Origin: Nitrosomonadales bacterium
Lineage (GTDB): Bacteria; Pseudomonadota; Gammaproteobacteria; Burkholderiales; Gallionellaceae
Reading direction: 5' to 3'
DNA: 55,656 nucleotides
Assembly (NCBI GenBank): GCA_023259065.1
Contig: JAHFQY010000013.1
Span: 1 to 55,656 of the forward strand
This document shows, piece after piece, positions 25,621 to 33,392 of the stretch. Made by a program: the position numbers and the translations under genes. The number at the start of each line of letters is the position of its first letter. Positions within the stretch are counted from its first letter, which is position 1. Under the pieces are notes generated by a model, which worked only from the letters and a program-made list of their open reading frames with translations, was not told the origin of the DNA and did not search any database.

Positions 25621-25770
25621 ATGAGAGGTGAAGCATTATTCTGTTATGTCAGCGATGCACAGCCGCTGGTGGAACATCTGGGCAGTCATGCGGAGTTGCG
25701 CTTCCTGCACCGCCCGGCCAACCTTGAAGATGTATTCATCAAGCTGACCGGGCGCGAGATGCGCGAATGA
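25621..25770 (+). pseudogene. Second copy of the nodI 3' end
   Basis: These 150 bases repeat the last 150 bases of the ATPase gene (24331-24480). Over the last 43 codons the two differ at about nine sites, all third-position and silent (for example GCG/GCA, GAG/GAA, CAT/CAC). The copy begins right after the inserted gene and ends in ATGA overlapping the thioesterase start. It starts with an in-frame ATG and could give a 49-residue peptide, but no ribosome site is evident. It is best read as the original end of nodI left behind after the insertion. Confidence 0.85.
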
Positions 25771-26237
25771 ACCTGATCTTCCGCATGCTGTATGTTGCAC
25801 TGCGGGCACTGTTCAAGGACAGGCTGCCGGTGGGCGTGGCGGCCAGCCATTTGTCGCTGCGCGTGCTGCCGAATGATCTGGATCTGAATTTCCATATGAA
25901 CAATGGCCGCTACCTGACCATTTGCGATCTCAATCGCGTGGACCTGTTTATCCGCAGCGGCCTGCTGCAGGCCATGTTCAGGCGCGGGTGGATACCGGTG
26001 ATCGCGGAGCAGACGATCAAGTACAAGAAGACGCTGGGGTTGTTTGAGCGCTATGACGTGATCGTGGAGGTGACGCATTGGGATGACAAGTATTTTTACA
26101 TGACGCACACCTTCAGCAATACGGAGCGGGTGATTGCGGAGGGGACTTCCAAGGGTGTGGTGAAATCGCGCAGCGGCGTAATTGCGCCGGCAGAGGTGAT
26201 TGCCGCAGTGGAACAGGATAAAAAATCGAAAAACTGA
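25767..26237 (+). CDS. Acyl-CoA thioesterase-like hot-dog protein
   Basis: A 156-residue protein of the 4HBT/FadM-like hot-dog family. Visible features are [16 protein letters not shown] (the D-x-x-x-H-x-N active-site strand), then I-K-Y-K-K-T-L and a late E-G-T-S-K-G-V-V-K. It would hydrolyse thioesters of short or aromatic acyl groups; the substrate is unknown. Its ATG overlaps the TGA of the relic nodI end, showing it was once translationally coupled to nodI. It probably belongs to an export system for an acyl product with NodI/NodJ. Confidence 0.82.
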   Translation: MNLIFRMLYVALRALFKDRLPVGVAASHLSLRVLPNDLDLNFHMNNGRYLTICDLNRVDLFIRSGLLQAMFRRGWIPVIAEQTIKYKKTLGLFERYDVIVEVTHWDDKYFYMTHTFSNTERVIAEGTSKGVVKSRSGVIAPAEVIAAVEQDKKSKN

Positions 26238-26243
26238 AACGGT

Positions 26244-26545
26244 TGATTCGCAGATTATGCAGATTATGCTGATTTTACTCAGCAGCCAGTATATATGGCG
26301 ATATTAATGACTCTCAATTTCACGGGGCTATGCAGGGCTGTAGGAGCTGGCCATGCCTGCGACAAGCATTACCACTGTGCTTTCGCGGGCATGGCCCGCT
26401 CCTACAAAAACACGCTGCTTGAATAAATGTCATGAGTATTCTTGTAGCATTAATTACTGACTGCTGAGTAATTGCTTGGCGTTGCCAGGGGGCAAGCCAG
26501 AAAAACGGCATGGCTAATCTGCATAATCTATGTAATCTGCGGATG
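26244..26545. repeat. 300-bp nested inverted repeat, including a TCCGCAGATTA-family element
   Basis: The gap between the thioesterase and permease genes is one imperfect palindrome of three nested arm pairs. The outer arms are CGCAGATTATGCAGATTATG (26248) against TGCATAATCTATGTAATCTGCG (26519-26540). The middle arms are ACTCAGCAGCCAGTA near 26277 against TACTGACTGCTGAGTA near 26455. The inner arms are TGTAGGAGCTGGCCATGCC (26339) against GGCATGGCCCGCTCCTACA (26388-26406). No gene is present. It may weaken transcription into nodJ or act as a mobile repeat. Confidence 0.75.
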
Positions 26546-26565
26546 CATTTTTGAAGTCGGTACAA

Positions 26566-27351
26566 ATGAAAACACAATTTTACACATTACCCCACATCAG
26601 CCTGCGCTTCGTGCCCATCTGGAAGCGCCATTTTCTGGTGTGGCGCAAGGTGGCCATTACTTCCGTCCTCGGGCACTTGGCCGACCCGGTCATCTACATG
26701 CTGGGGCTGGGCTATGGTCTGGGCAGCCTGTTGCCGGAAATGGGTGGCACGTCTTACATGCTATTCCTGTCGGCGGGCACGGTGTGCTACAGCACCATGA
26801 ACAGCGCCTCCTTCGAGGCGCTGTATTCCGGCTTCTCACGCATGCACGAGCAGCGCACCTGGGAGGCAATCATGAACACGCCGGTGACGCTGGATGACAT
26901 CGTGCTGTCGGAAATTCTGTGGGCCGCCACCAAGAGCCTGATGGCCGGCGTGGCGGTGTTGCTGGTGATCTGGCTGATGGGCATGTCGCACACCTTGCTG
27001 TCGCTGTGGGTGATTCCGTTAGCACTCTTGCTGGGGCTGTGCTTTGCCGCAGTCGGCCTGATCATGACCGCGCTGGCGCCGAGCTATGATTTCTTCATGT
27101 ACTACTTCACCCTGGTGATTACCCCCATGATGGTACTATGCGGCGTATTTTTCCCGGTGACGCAACTGCCTGCGGTGTTGCAGAGCGTGTCGCAACTGCT
27201 GCCGCTCACCCATGCGGTGGATATGGCGCGGCCCCTGCTCAATGACAGCGTGCCGCAGCATGTGTTGACGCACGTCGCGGTGCTGGCGTTGTATACGCTG
27301 GTTGGATTTTATGTGTCGCTGGTGTTGTTCCGTCGGCGTCTCTCCAAATAA
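26566..27351 (+). CDS. ABC-2 transporter permease, NodJ type
   Basis: A 261-residue membrane protein with six predicted helices and the ABC-2 family region M-M-V-L-C-G-V-F-F-P-V-T-Q-L-P. It pairs with the ATPase at 23566 to form a NodIJ-like exporter. In this window the pair is parted by the HTH-GHKL gene, the thioesterase and a 300-bp repeat. The ATG at 26566 is preferred to the TTG at 26551, but no strong ribosome site is seen. Confidence 0.88.
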   Translation: MKTQFYTLPHISLRFVPIWKRHFLVWRKVAITSVLGHLADPVIYMLGLGYGLGSLLPEMGGTSYMLFLSAGTVCYSTMNSASFEALYSGFSRMHEQRTWEAIMNTPVTLDDIVLSEILWAATKSLMAGVAVLLVIWLMGMSHTLLSLWVIPLALLLGLCFAAVGLIMTALAPSYDFFMYYFTLVITPMMVLCGVFFPVTQLPAVLQSVSQLLPLTHAVDMARPLLNDSVPQHVLTHVAVLALYTLVGFYVSLVLFRRRLSK

Positions 27352-27488
27352 GGAGATCGCGCTACTCAGTACCTTTGGCGAGATTCAGATCCATTTCCAG
27401 TCATTCGACTGGCGTTAAAAATGATGATTGCATTGATTGCAAATATGGGGTAGATTGCTATCAATGATTACATTATTAGGAGGTTACT
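27352..27488. promoter_or_regulatory. Promoter/operator region of FitAB-like pair
   Basis: Contains a CCAGTC-ATTC-GACTGG hairpin (27397-27412), perhaps ending the nodJ transcript. An AT-rich stretch with repeated TTGCA and an ATTG-CTAT-CAAT dyad follows (about 27420-27475), a plausible operator for the ribbon-helix-helix antitoxin. AGGAGG (27479-27484) precedes the GTG start. Confidence 0.45.
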
Positions 27489-27701
27489 GTGGCAACCAAT
27501 CTCGTCGTTCGCAATGTTGATGAAGAGGTCGCACTGGCTCTCAAGCAGCTTGCGGCATCGCATGGAAGAAGTGCTGAAGCAGAGCACAGGGAAATCCTGA
27601 AATCCGTCCTGCAACGCCCAAAACGCCGGTCAGTCGCCGACGTTTTTTCAAGCATGCCTAACGTTGGGGAAGATTCTGATTTTGATAGCCGAAAAGGCTA
27701 G
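27489..27701 (+). CDS. FitA/VapB-like antitoxin
   Basis: A 70-residue ribbon-helix-helix protein starting A-T-N-L-V-V-R-N-V-D-E-E-V, followed by the FitA-like helix H-G-R-S-A-E-A-E-H-R-E-I-L. Such antitoxins bind DNA through the N-terminus and block the PIN toxin with the C-terminal tail. It starts at GTG 27489 behind a perfect AGGAGG. The toxin start lies seven bases after its stop. Confidence 0.88.
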   Translation: MATNLVVRNVDEEVALALKQLAASHGRSAEAEHREILKSVLQRPKRRSVADVFSSMPNVGEDSDFDSRKG

Positions 27702-27708
27702 GACAGGA

Positions 27709-28119
27709 ATGTATCTAATCGACACAAATGTTGTCAGTGAAGCCAGAAAGGGAAAGCAAGCAAACCCTGGCGTTCAGAAATTCTGGAAAAATGTCGATGA
27801 AAATGATCTCTATCTGCCGGTGCTGGCGATAGGTGAAATTCGTCGGGGAATTGAAAATATTCAACATCGTGGTGATCTTCCGCAAGCCAGGAAATTAGAG
27901 CAATGGCTGAATCTGATTGTGAATGATTACGGTGAGCGGATACTGGTGTTTGATGAGGCGTGCGCCCAAGTATGGGGAAAGCTGATGTCGCCGCATAATC
28001 AGAATCCAATTGACAAGCAGATTGCTGCGATTGCGTTAATTAATGGCCTCACCGTCGTCACCCGCAACGTTGATGATTTTCGCGGGACGGGAGTTGAGCT
28101 GCAAAATCCTTTTCTGTAG
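27709..28119 (+). CDS. FitB/VapC-like PIN toxin
   Basis: A 136-residue PIN ribonuclease. Catalytic acids are visible in Y-L-I-D-T-N-V-V-S-E, the conserved A-I-G-E-I-R-R-G, P-I-D-K-Q-I-A-A-I-A and T-R-N-V-D-D-F. Length and motifs fit FitB. The ATG at 27709 has a GGACAGG ribosome site. It forms a complete two-gene toxin-antitoxin unit with the gene before it. Confidence 0.9.
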   Translation: MYLIDTNVVSEARKGKQANPGVQKFWKNVDENDLYLPVLAIGEIRRGIENIQHRGDLPQARKLEQWLNLIVNDYGERILVFDEACAQVWGKLMSPHNQNPIDKQIAAIALINGLTVVTRNVDDFRGTGVELQNPFL

Positions 28120-28276
28120 CGGATCGCGTGATTGGAGCAGGAATTGGAATGTCGTTTTGTCTCAATTGCAGCCGGTCGGAAACGCCCTCCAACTTCAGAA
28201 ATATCTAAGCCAAAAGGCAATTGACGCATGGGGATGGGTGGATAGTGTGCACATCAGATACTCACAAGGGGGCGGC

Positions 28277-30703
28277 ATGAGAACAAGCATTGGTTATGTA
28301 CTGATTCTGATGGGCGCAATGGGAATCACGGGAGAAGTTGCGGCAGAGACGGCAAACACATCAATCCCCGCTTCTTTAGTTGGAAAACCATCGGGTCAAT
28401 CGACCCCAATGATTATGTTGGCCCAAAGCGCCGACGTGCGCACTTCGTGGTTCAAACCCGTACTGACCGAGAATAACGACTCTGCATGTAAGAGCTTGCT
28501 TGGTGATGTACGGCAAAAATATTTTTCCGACACCTCTTTTTATGAGGCATATGGCGTGCGTGGGCATGGATATGCCAAAACAGGAAAGATACTGGACTGG
28601 GGAGTAGAGTCCGGCCTCGGGAGTAGCGAAATCACGGCGTATGGTAAAACCTATTATCTCGACTACCTGAGGCACCCAGGATGCGGTGGCGCCTGCGAAA
28701 AAAATCAACCACTGGTCTCCGACAAACCGTTTCCCGAGGAGAGCGATTACGCCTATCGGGAAAAGCTAGCGACAGCGGCGCCCCCCGCTGATAGCTATGA
28801 ATATACGATCGCAAGACGATCCGCAGACGAGGTCTATCTGTTTGTCGTTAAAGACGCAGGCCAAGGAATATCGATCTACCGTTTGGCTCGGGAGGGGCAG
28901 TGGCAACCTGCTTGCAAGATCGCCACTGCACCGGAACGCTTGACCGAGGCAGCACCAGCCAAAGATGAAAAGATTTTCGGTTCGCTGCAAGCGCTGCAGC
29001 AAAAAGTTTTTGGGCTGATGCGCGGCGCGGGTGACTGCGGTTCGATGGCAACGCATTGGCGATGGCAAGGCAATGTACGTGGTGCGATGCAAGCTGTGCT
29101 CTATCGCCCTTGGGCATTGCGTGAAAGCAGAAGCTACGCCGATGATATGAGGGATCTCGATCAGTGGTCATTGCTGGGTACTTCGGATTACAAAGCGTAT
29201 CAAGACTTCAAGGCGCAACTGGCAGATACAACAAAGCAAGTGGCGGCCTTCTATCAGAAGGCCAATGGTTGGTCGCAGAAGCTCTCTACTCAAATGGCTA
29301 CCGATGCGCTGAAGGGGGTCGTCAGCTTGGGGGTGCACTTCTATATGTATAACCCACAGTTTGCAGAAGGCGAAGAAGAGCTGCGCCTAGCGATCTTGGA
29401 AAAACGGAAGATGCAGGATATACGTGCAATCAAGTTTGATGCACAAGACTTAGACGCTCAAAGTGGTGAGTGGGGCGGTGACCACGGTGCAAATGAGAGC
29501 ATTTTGAGCATCGCGGTAGATTATCCAGACGCGTTGAAGTTTCTTCTGCAATCGGCTGTCAGCAACGATCACGCCAATGATTTTGGTAAAACTCCCCTGA
29601 TGTATGCCGTGCAAAACAACCAACTCGAAGCGGCAAAGTTATTGATTAAGGCCGGAGCCGATGTGAACGCGGTAACCATCAAGCCGTCTGACACCTGCTA
29701 CTACACCTTGCAAACTTTCAACGTGACACCGCTACACTACGCTATCCGTAATGCATCAGCCGAGATGATTAAACTGCTGCTGAATAGTGGTGCACAACCT
29801 TTCATCAAGGCAGACCATGAGATGGTTGAGGAGAGTGTCCTCGACTGGCTGCATCGCTACACTGCTGCCGACGCTAAAGAAAAAAACCCGAATATTCTAG
29901 ATGGGCAGATTGGCGAGATCGAAAAGTGGCTTGCTCCGCTAACGGGGAAGCTAGCGGAAGAGGCAGCCAACGCTTATGTTCTGAAAGCAGAGAGCTTGTA
30001 TCAGAAAGGGGATGTGGTACATGCTTATCGTGATATCGCGCTGGCAGCACAGCTGCAACCAGACAATCAACGTACGCTATCCGACTTGTCTCTGATTGCT
30101 CTAAAAAATAGCAAACTTGGCGAATCGCTCAGTGCTTCCAAGAAACTGATTGATAGTCAGGCCAGTGACAAAGAGAAAGCCAATGCCTGGTTCAATCAGG
30201 GGCTGGCCTGCGAAAAACATCGTGCACAAAATCAGTATGGCTATCTCGATTTTAATGGCAATTCATATTGCGCCTACGGCACCCTCCATCCATATGTAAA
30301 GGCCTATGAACTGGCCCCAACAGATAGCCGCAAGAATAAGTTGATAACGCTCTTTGACGATCGCCTCGTGCCCTACTGCGCAATTCCTGTTGGGGGTAAA
30401 CGAATCAAAATAAACTTTCAGGCGGGGGCGAATCCAGCACCGAATAAGCGTGGCCAGCAGTTACAGACGTTATATGTGCTGCACGAAAAAAACCAAATCG
30501 TAACTAGTGCGGACCTGGCATGGGATGTACGGTTCTACAAAGGTGAAATCAGACATGTCGTTCCCGAGAAGACTGTCACCTTCGATCTGGGTGACAGGGT
30601 TATGAGTGTGTTTGAAACCTCGGTAACGTTTGTGCAGTTTCCCTATAAGATTTTTGGCACAACCTGCACTCAAAATGAGTCGATGAAGTTACCAATAAAA
30701 TAA
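28277..30703 (+). CDS. Exported ankyrin-repeat protein with TPR-like C-terminus
   Basis: An 808-residue protein with an N-terminal signal peptide (Y-V-L-I-L-M-G-A-M-G-I-T, cleaved near A-A-E-T). Residues 30 to about 390 are of unknown fold and hold several Cys. Ankyrin repeats occupy about 400-520 (G-K-T-P-L-M-Y-A-V-Q-N-N-Q-L-E-A-A-K-L-L-I; T-P-L-H-Y-A-I-R-N-A-S-A-E-M-I-K-L-L-L). A TPR-like stretch lies near 570-650 and a beta-rich end follows. It is probably periplasmic. The ATG at 28277 was chosen for the signal peptide behind AAGGGGGCGG; the frame is open from 28043. GC is lower than in flanking housekeeping genes. Function unknown. Confidence 0.75.
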   Translation: MRTSIGYVLILMGAMGITGEVAAETANTSIPASLVGKPSGQSTPMIMLAQSADVRTSWFKPVLTENNDSACKSLLGDVRQKYFSDTSFYEAYGVRGHGYAKTGKILDWGVESGLGSSEITAYGKTYYLDYLRHPGCGGACEKNQPLVSDKPFPEESDYAYREKLATAAPPADSYEYTIARRSADEVYLFVVKDAGQGISIYRLAREGQWQPACKIATAPERLTEAAPAKDEKIFGSLQALQQKVFGLMRGAGDCGSMATHWRWQGNVRGAMQAVLYRPWALRESRSYADDMRDLDQWSLLGTSDYKAYQDFKAQLADTTKQVAAFYQKANGWSQKLSTQMATDALKGVVSLGVHFYMYNPQFAEGEEELRLAILEKRKMQDIRAIKFDAQDLDAQSGEWGGDHGANESILSIAVDYPDALKFLLQSAVSNDHANDFGKTPLMYAVQNNQLEAAKLLIKAGADVNAVTIKPSDTCYYTLQTFNVTPLHYAIRNASAEMIKLLLNSGAQPFIKADHEMVEESVLDWLHRYTAADAKEKNPNILDGQIGEIEKWLAPLTGKLAEEAANAYVLKAESLYQKGDVVHAYRDIALAAQLQPDNQRTLSDLSLIALKNSKLGESLSASKKLIDSQASDKEKANAWFNQGLACEKHRAQNQYGYLDFNGNSYCAYGTLHPYVKAYELAPTDSRKNKLITLFDDRLVPYCAIPVGGKRIKINFQAGANPAPNKRGQQLQTLYVLHEKNQIVTSADLAWDVRFYKGEIRHVVPEKTVTFDLGDRVMSVFETSVTFVQFPYKIFGTTCTQNESMKLPIK

Positions 30704-30928
30704 AAGTGAAGAGTGGCGGCACTGTTGAGCAGTGAGTCATAGAGCGTGTGCAAATCGAGCACGGCGCAGGGGACGCCTTTAGATATTCGAAAACAATAGG
30801 GGACGAACCACGGTTTCTACTTGCTGAGCATCTGCGTTCGAGAAATCGCGATGTCTGGAATGGGCACATAGCTGCCTGTCTTGGAAGAAATGTTGAATTT
30901 ATAAAGCTACCTTCAAGGAAAAATCTTC
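30704..30928. other. Intergenic region before hemJ
   Basis: 225 bases without a believable gene. GGGGACG occurs twice (30767 and 30799), once within the GGGGACGAACCACGG string common in the non-coding flanks of REP-type tyrosine transposases, so this may be a relic of such an element. An AAGGA ribosome site lies just before hemJ. Confidence 0.35.
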
Positions 30929-31339
30929 ATGTTGTGGATCAAGGCATTTCATATAATTTTTGTGGTGAGCTGGTTTGCCGGCCTGTTCTATTTGCCGCGC
31001 ATCTTCGTCAACCTGGCGATGGCGCAGGAGGACGCGGAGCGTGCACGCTTGTTGCTGATGGCGCACAAGCTGTACCGCTTCGTCACGCCCATCGGAATAT
31101 TGGCCTTGGGCTTTGGTACCTGGCTGTGGCTGGGTTACGGCTTTGCCGGCATGTGGCTGAACATCAAGCTGGTGCTGGTCGCGGCACTGCTTGTCTACCA
31201 TTGGTATTGCGGGCAGCTGCTGGCGCAGTTCAAACTGGGGCGCAATGCACACGGCCACGTGTGGTATCGCTGGTTCAATGAAATTCCCGTGTTGCTGCTG
31301 ATGGCAGTGGTGATACTGGTGACGGTAAAGCCAATATGA
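30929..31339 (+). CDS. hemJ: Protoporphyrinogen IX oxidase HemJ
   Basis: A 136-residue protein with four transmembrane helices and the HemJ start L-W-I-K-A-F-H-I-I-F-V-V-S-W-F-A-G-L-F-Y-L. The His in the first helix is a heme ligand in characterised members. It converts protoporphyrinogen IX to protoporphyrin IX in the inner membrane, replacing HemG/HemY. It overlaps the next gene by ATGA. Confidence 0.9.
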   Translation: MLWIKAFHIIFVVSWFAGLFYLPRIFVNLAMAQEDAERARLLLMAHKLYRFVTPIGILALGFGTWLWLGYGFAGMWLNIKLVLVAALLVYHWYCGQLLAQFKLGRNAHGHVWYRWFNEIPVLLLMAVVILVTVKPI

Positions 31340-32478
31340 GTGAACAATTTTTTGCACCGTGCCCGCGTGGCCTGGAAACCCCGTTGAGCAAGGAGCTTGC
31401 GGCGCTGGGCGCCGAAGGCATCAAGGCAACCGACGGCGGCGTACATTTCAGCGGGCCGGGTGCCTTGAGTTATCGCGTCAACCTGCACAGCCGTCTGGCC
31501 AGTCGTGTGTTGTGGCGCGTGGCCAAGGCGCGCTACAGCACGGAGCAGCATGTCTACGACACGGCGCGTGCCCTGCCGTGGGACGAATGGTTCAATGTGT
31601 TGCGTACCATCAAAATCAATATGACCGGGATCAAGTGCCCGTTGAAGAGCCTGGATTTCGCCACCTTGAAAATCAAGGACGCGGTGTGCGACAAGTTTCG
31701 CGAGGTGACGGGCGAGCGTCCCAGCGTGGATACACATGCGCCGGACATTCGCATCCATGCATTCCTCGAAGAGAGCTGGATGACGCTGTATGTGGACACA
31801 TCGGGCGACGCGCTGTTCAAGCGCGGCGTGCGCCAGTACACCAACATAGCTCCCTTGCGCGAGAATCTGGCGGCGGGAATCTTGCTGCTGAGCGGCTGGC
31901 AACCCGGCACGCCGCTGCTCGACCCGATGTGCGGCAGCGGTACTTTCCTGATTGAGGCGGCGCAGATGTCGCTGAACATCGCACCGGGAATCGGTCGCCA
32001 CTTCGCGTTTGAGAAGCTGCATACTTTCAACGAAGAGAAATGGCAGGCCATGCGCGCCGAGGCCATCGCCGCGCAGAAGCCGGTGACGCCGCTGCCTATC
32101 TACGGCAGCGACCTGTACGGCGATGCGCTGAAAACCGCGCACCTCAATCTGGAAAATGCCGGCCTGCTGCAGGCGGTGTCACTCAAGCAGGCCAATGTGC
32201 TGGAAATCACCGCACCTGCCGACCACGGCGTGCTGGTGGCCAACCTGCCCTACGGCGAACGCATGGGCGAGCTGGATGAAATGCGCGTGCTGTACCCGCA
32301 ACTGGGCGACGTGCTGAAACAGAAATTCAAGGGCTGGAATGCCTACCTGCTCACCGCCGATCTGGAGATGCCCAAGTTCATCCGCCTCTCGGTTTCGCGC
32401 CGTACGCCCTTGTTCAACGGTGCGCTGGAGTGCCGTTTGTTTGAGTACAAGGTTGTGGCGGGCAGCAATCGCAAGTGA
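31336..32478 (+). CDS. THUMP-domain class I RNA methyltransferase (RlmL N-half type)
   Basis: A 380-residue protein with a THUMP domain (about 45-160) and a Rossmann methyltransferase domain. The SAM-binding motif is D-P-M-C-G-S-G-T-F-L-I-E-A and the catalytic motif N-L-P-Y-G-E-R. This is the organisation of the m2G-forming half of RlmL (23S rRNA G2445) without the second methyltransferase domain of the gammaproteobacterial fusion. The substrate is inferred from the family. Confidence 0.86.
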   Translation: MSEQFFAPCPRGLETPLSKELAALGAEGIKATDGGVHFSGPGALSYRVNLHSRLASRVLWRVAKARYSTEQHVYDTARALPWDEWFNVLRTIKINMTGIKCPLKSLDFATLKIKDAVCDKFREVTGERPSVDTHAPDIRIHAFLEESWMTLYVDTSGDALFKRGVRQYTNIAPLRENLAAGILLLSGWQPGTPLLDPMCGSGTFLIEAAQMSLNIAPGIGRHFAFEKLHTFNEEKWQAMRAEAIAAQKPVTPLPIYGSDLYGDALKTAHLNLENAGLLQAVSLKQANVLEITAPADHGVLVANLPYGERMGELDEMRVLYPQLGDVLKQKFKGWNAYLLTADLEMPKFIRLSVSRRTPLFNGALECRLFEYKVVAGSNRK

Positions 32479-32533
32479 TTTCAATTCCAATTCATTGGCG
32501 AGACTGCGTTGGCTTCGGATTGAAACTGAAATA

Positions 32534-32884
32534 ATGAATGCAGTGACAGAAGAAAACCCCTGCCAGCCCTGTGGCGCCTGCTGCAGCCATTTTCGTGTTT
32601 CCTTCTACCATGGCGAGCTGGACGATATGCCGTGCGGTGTTGTGCCCGCGCACCTGACTGAGAAGCTGAACGAGTCGCGTGCATGCATGAAAGGAACTAG
32701 TCAGAAGAGTCCGCGTTGCATTGCGTTGTCAGGTACGCCGGGCGTGCATACTGCCTGCACGATCTACGAAAACCGCCCCTCGCCCTGCCGCGAATTCAAT
32801 GCCTGGGATGTGCAGGGTGAGCCTAACGCCGAGTGTCAGCAATTGCGAGCGGTGCTTGGACTCGCAATGTTGAAAGCCAGATAA
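32534..32884 (+). CDS. YkgJ-family cysteine-cluster protein
   Basis: A 116-residue protein with C-Q-P-C-G-A-C-C-S near the N-terminus, a middle C-M-K-G and S-P-R-C-I-A-L, then C-T-I-Y-E-N-R-P-S-P-C-R-E-F, the zinc/iron-binding cluster of the YkgJ (CxxCxxCC) family. Function unknown. It converges with the chrB-like gene, 12 bases apart. Confidence 0.86.
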   Translation: MNAVTEENPCQPCGACCSHFRVSFYHGELDDMPCGVVPAHLTEKLNESRACMKGTSQKSPRCIALSGTPGVHTACTIYENRPSPCREFNAWDVQGEPNAECQQLRAVLGLAMLKAR

Positions 32885-32896
32885 TCAGGGCATCAA

Positions 32897-33352
32897 TTAT
32901 GATTTGGCCGGTGGCCAGTTGTGGGTCTCTTTCTGGCAACTTTTGCACCAGGCATACAGCGCGTCATACATCACCATGCCATGGGTCAGCATCTCATGGT
33001 CGTCCTTGAAGTTGTGCGACAAGCCCAGCGAGATGGCATACAGGCCGGCAGATTCGGGTGTGATATCCAGCCTGGAAGTATCGGCGCCGCGCACGATGGC
33101 GGCGAGTTGCTGCAGGGCCGGATCAGTCAGCGCGTATTTCTGCAGGAAGGCATCAAAGCTGCATAGCTCGCCCACATGGGTGAATTCCACACCTGGAACA
33201 TCGTAAGGCGTGGCGCCGGTTTCGCCGGCGATGCGCATGATGTCTGCGCTCGGTACATAGAGAAACTCGGCATTCTTGTCGATAAATCTGTCTATCAGCC
33301 AGGGGCAGGCAATGCGGTCTATCTTGGGATGTTCACGCGTGATCCATTTCAT
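32897..33352 (-). CDS. ChrB C-terminal-domain protein
   Basis: A 151-residue protein matching the C-terminal half of ChrB: I-D-R-I-A-C-P-W-L-I-D-R-F-I-D-K, V-P-G-V-E-F-T-H-V-G and a late M-x-x-Y-D-A-L-Y-A-W. The full-length ChrB of the same operon carries the same domain (M-A-S-A-W-L-I-R-R-F-I-D-H, A-A-F-T-H-T-G). It is the last gene of the chr operon, 40 bases after soxB. This stand-alone domain is often annotated as a chromate resistance protein; its biochemical role is not established. Confidence 0.82.
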   Translation of the reverse strand: MKWITREHPKIDRIACPWLIDRFIDKNAEFLYVPSADIMRIAGETGATPYDVPGVEFTHVGELCSFDAFLQKYALTDPALQQLAAIVRGADTSRLDITPESAGLYAISLGLSHNFKDDHEMLTHGMVMYDALYAWCKSCQKETHNWPPAKS

Positions 33353-33392
33353 GATTGGTTAGTTCCTCAATGTTCTAGAAAGCCAGCAACAA

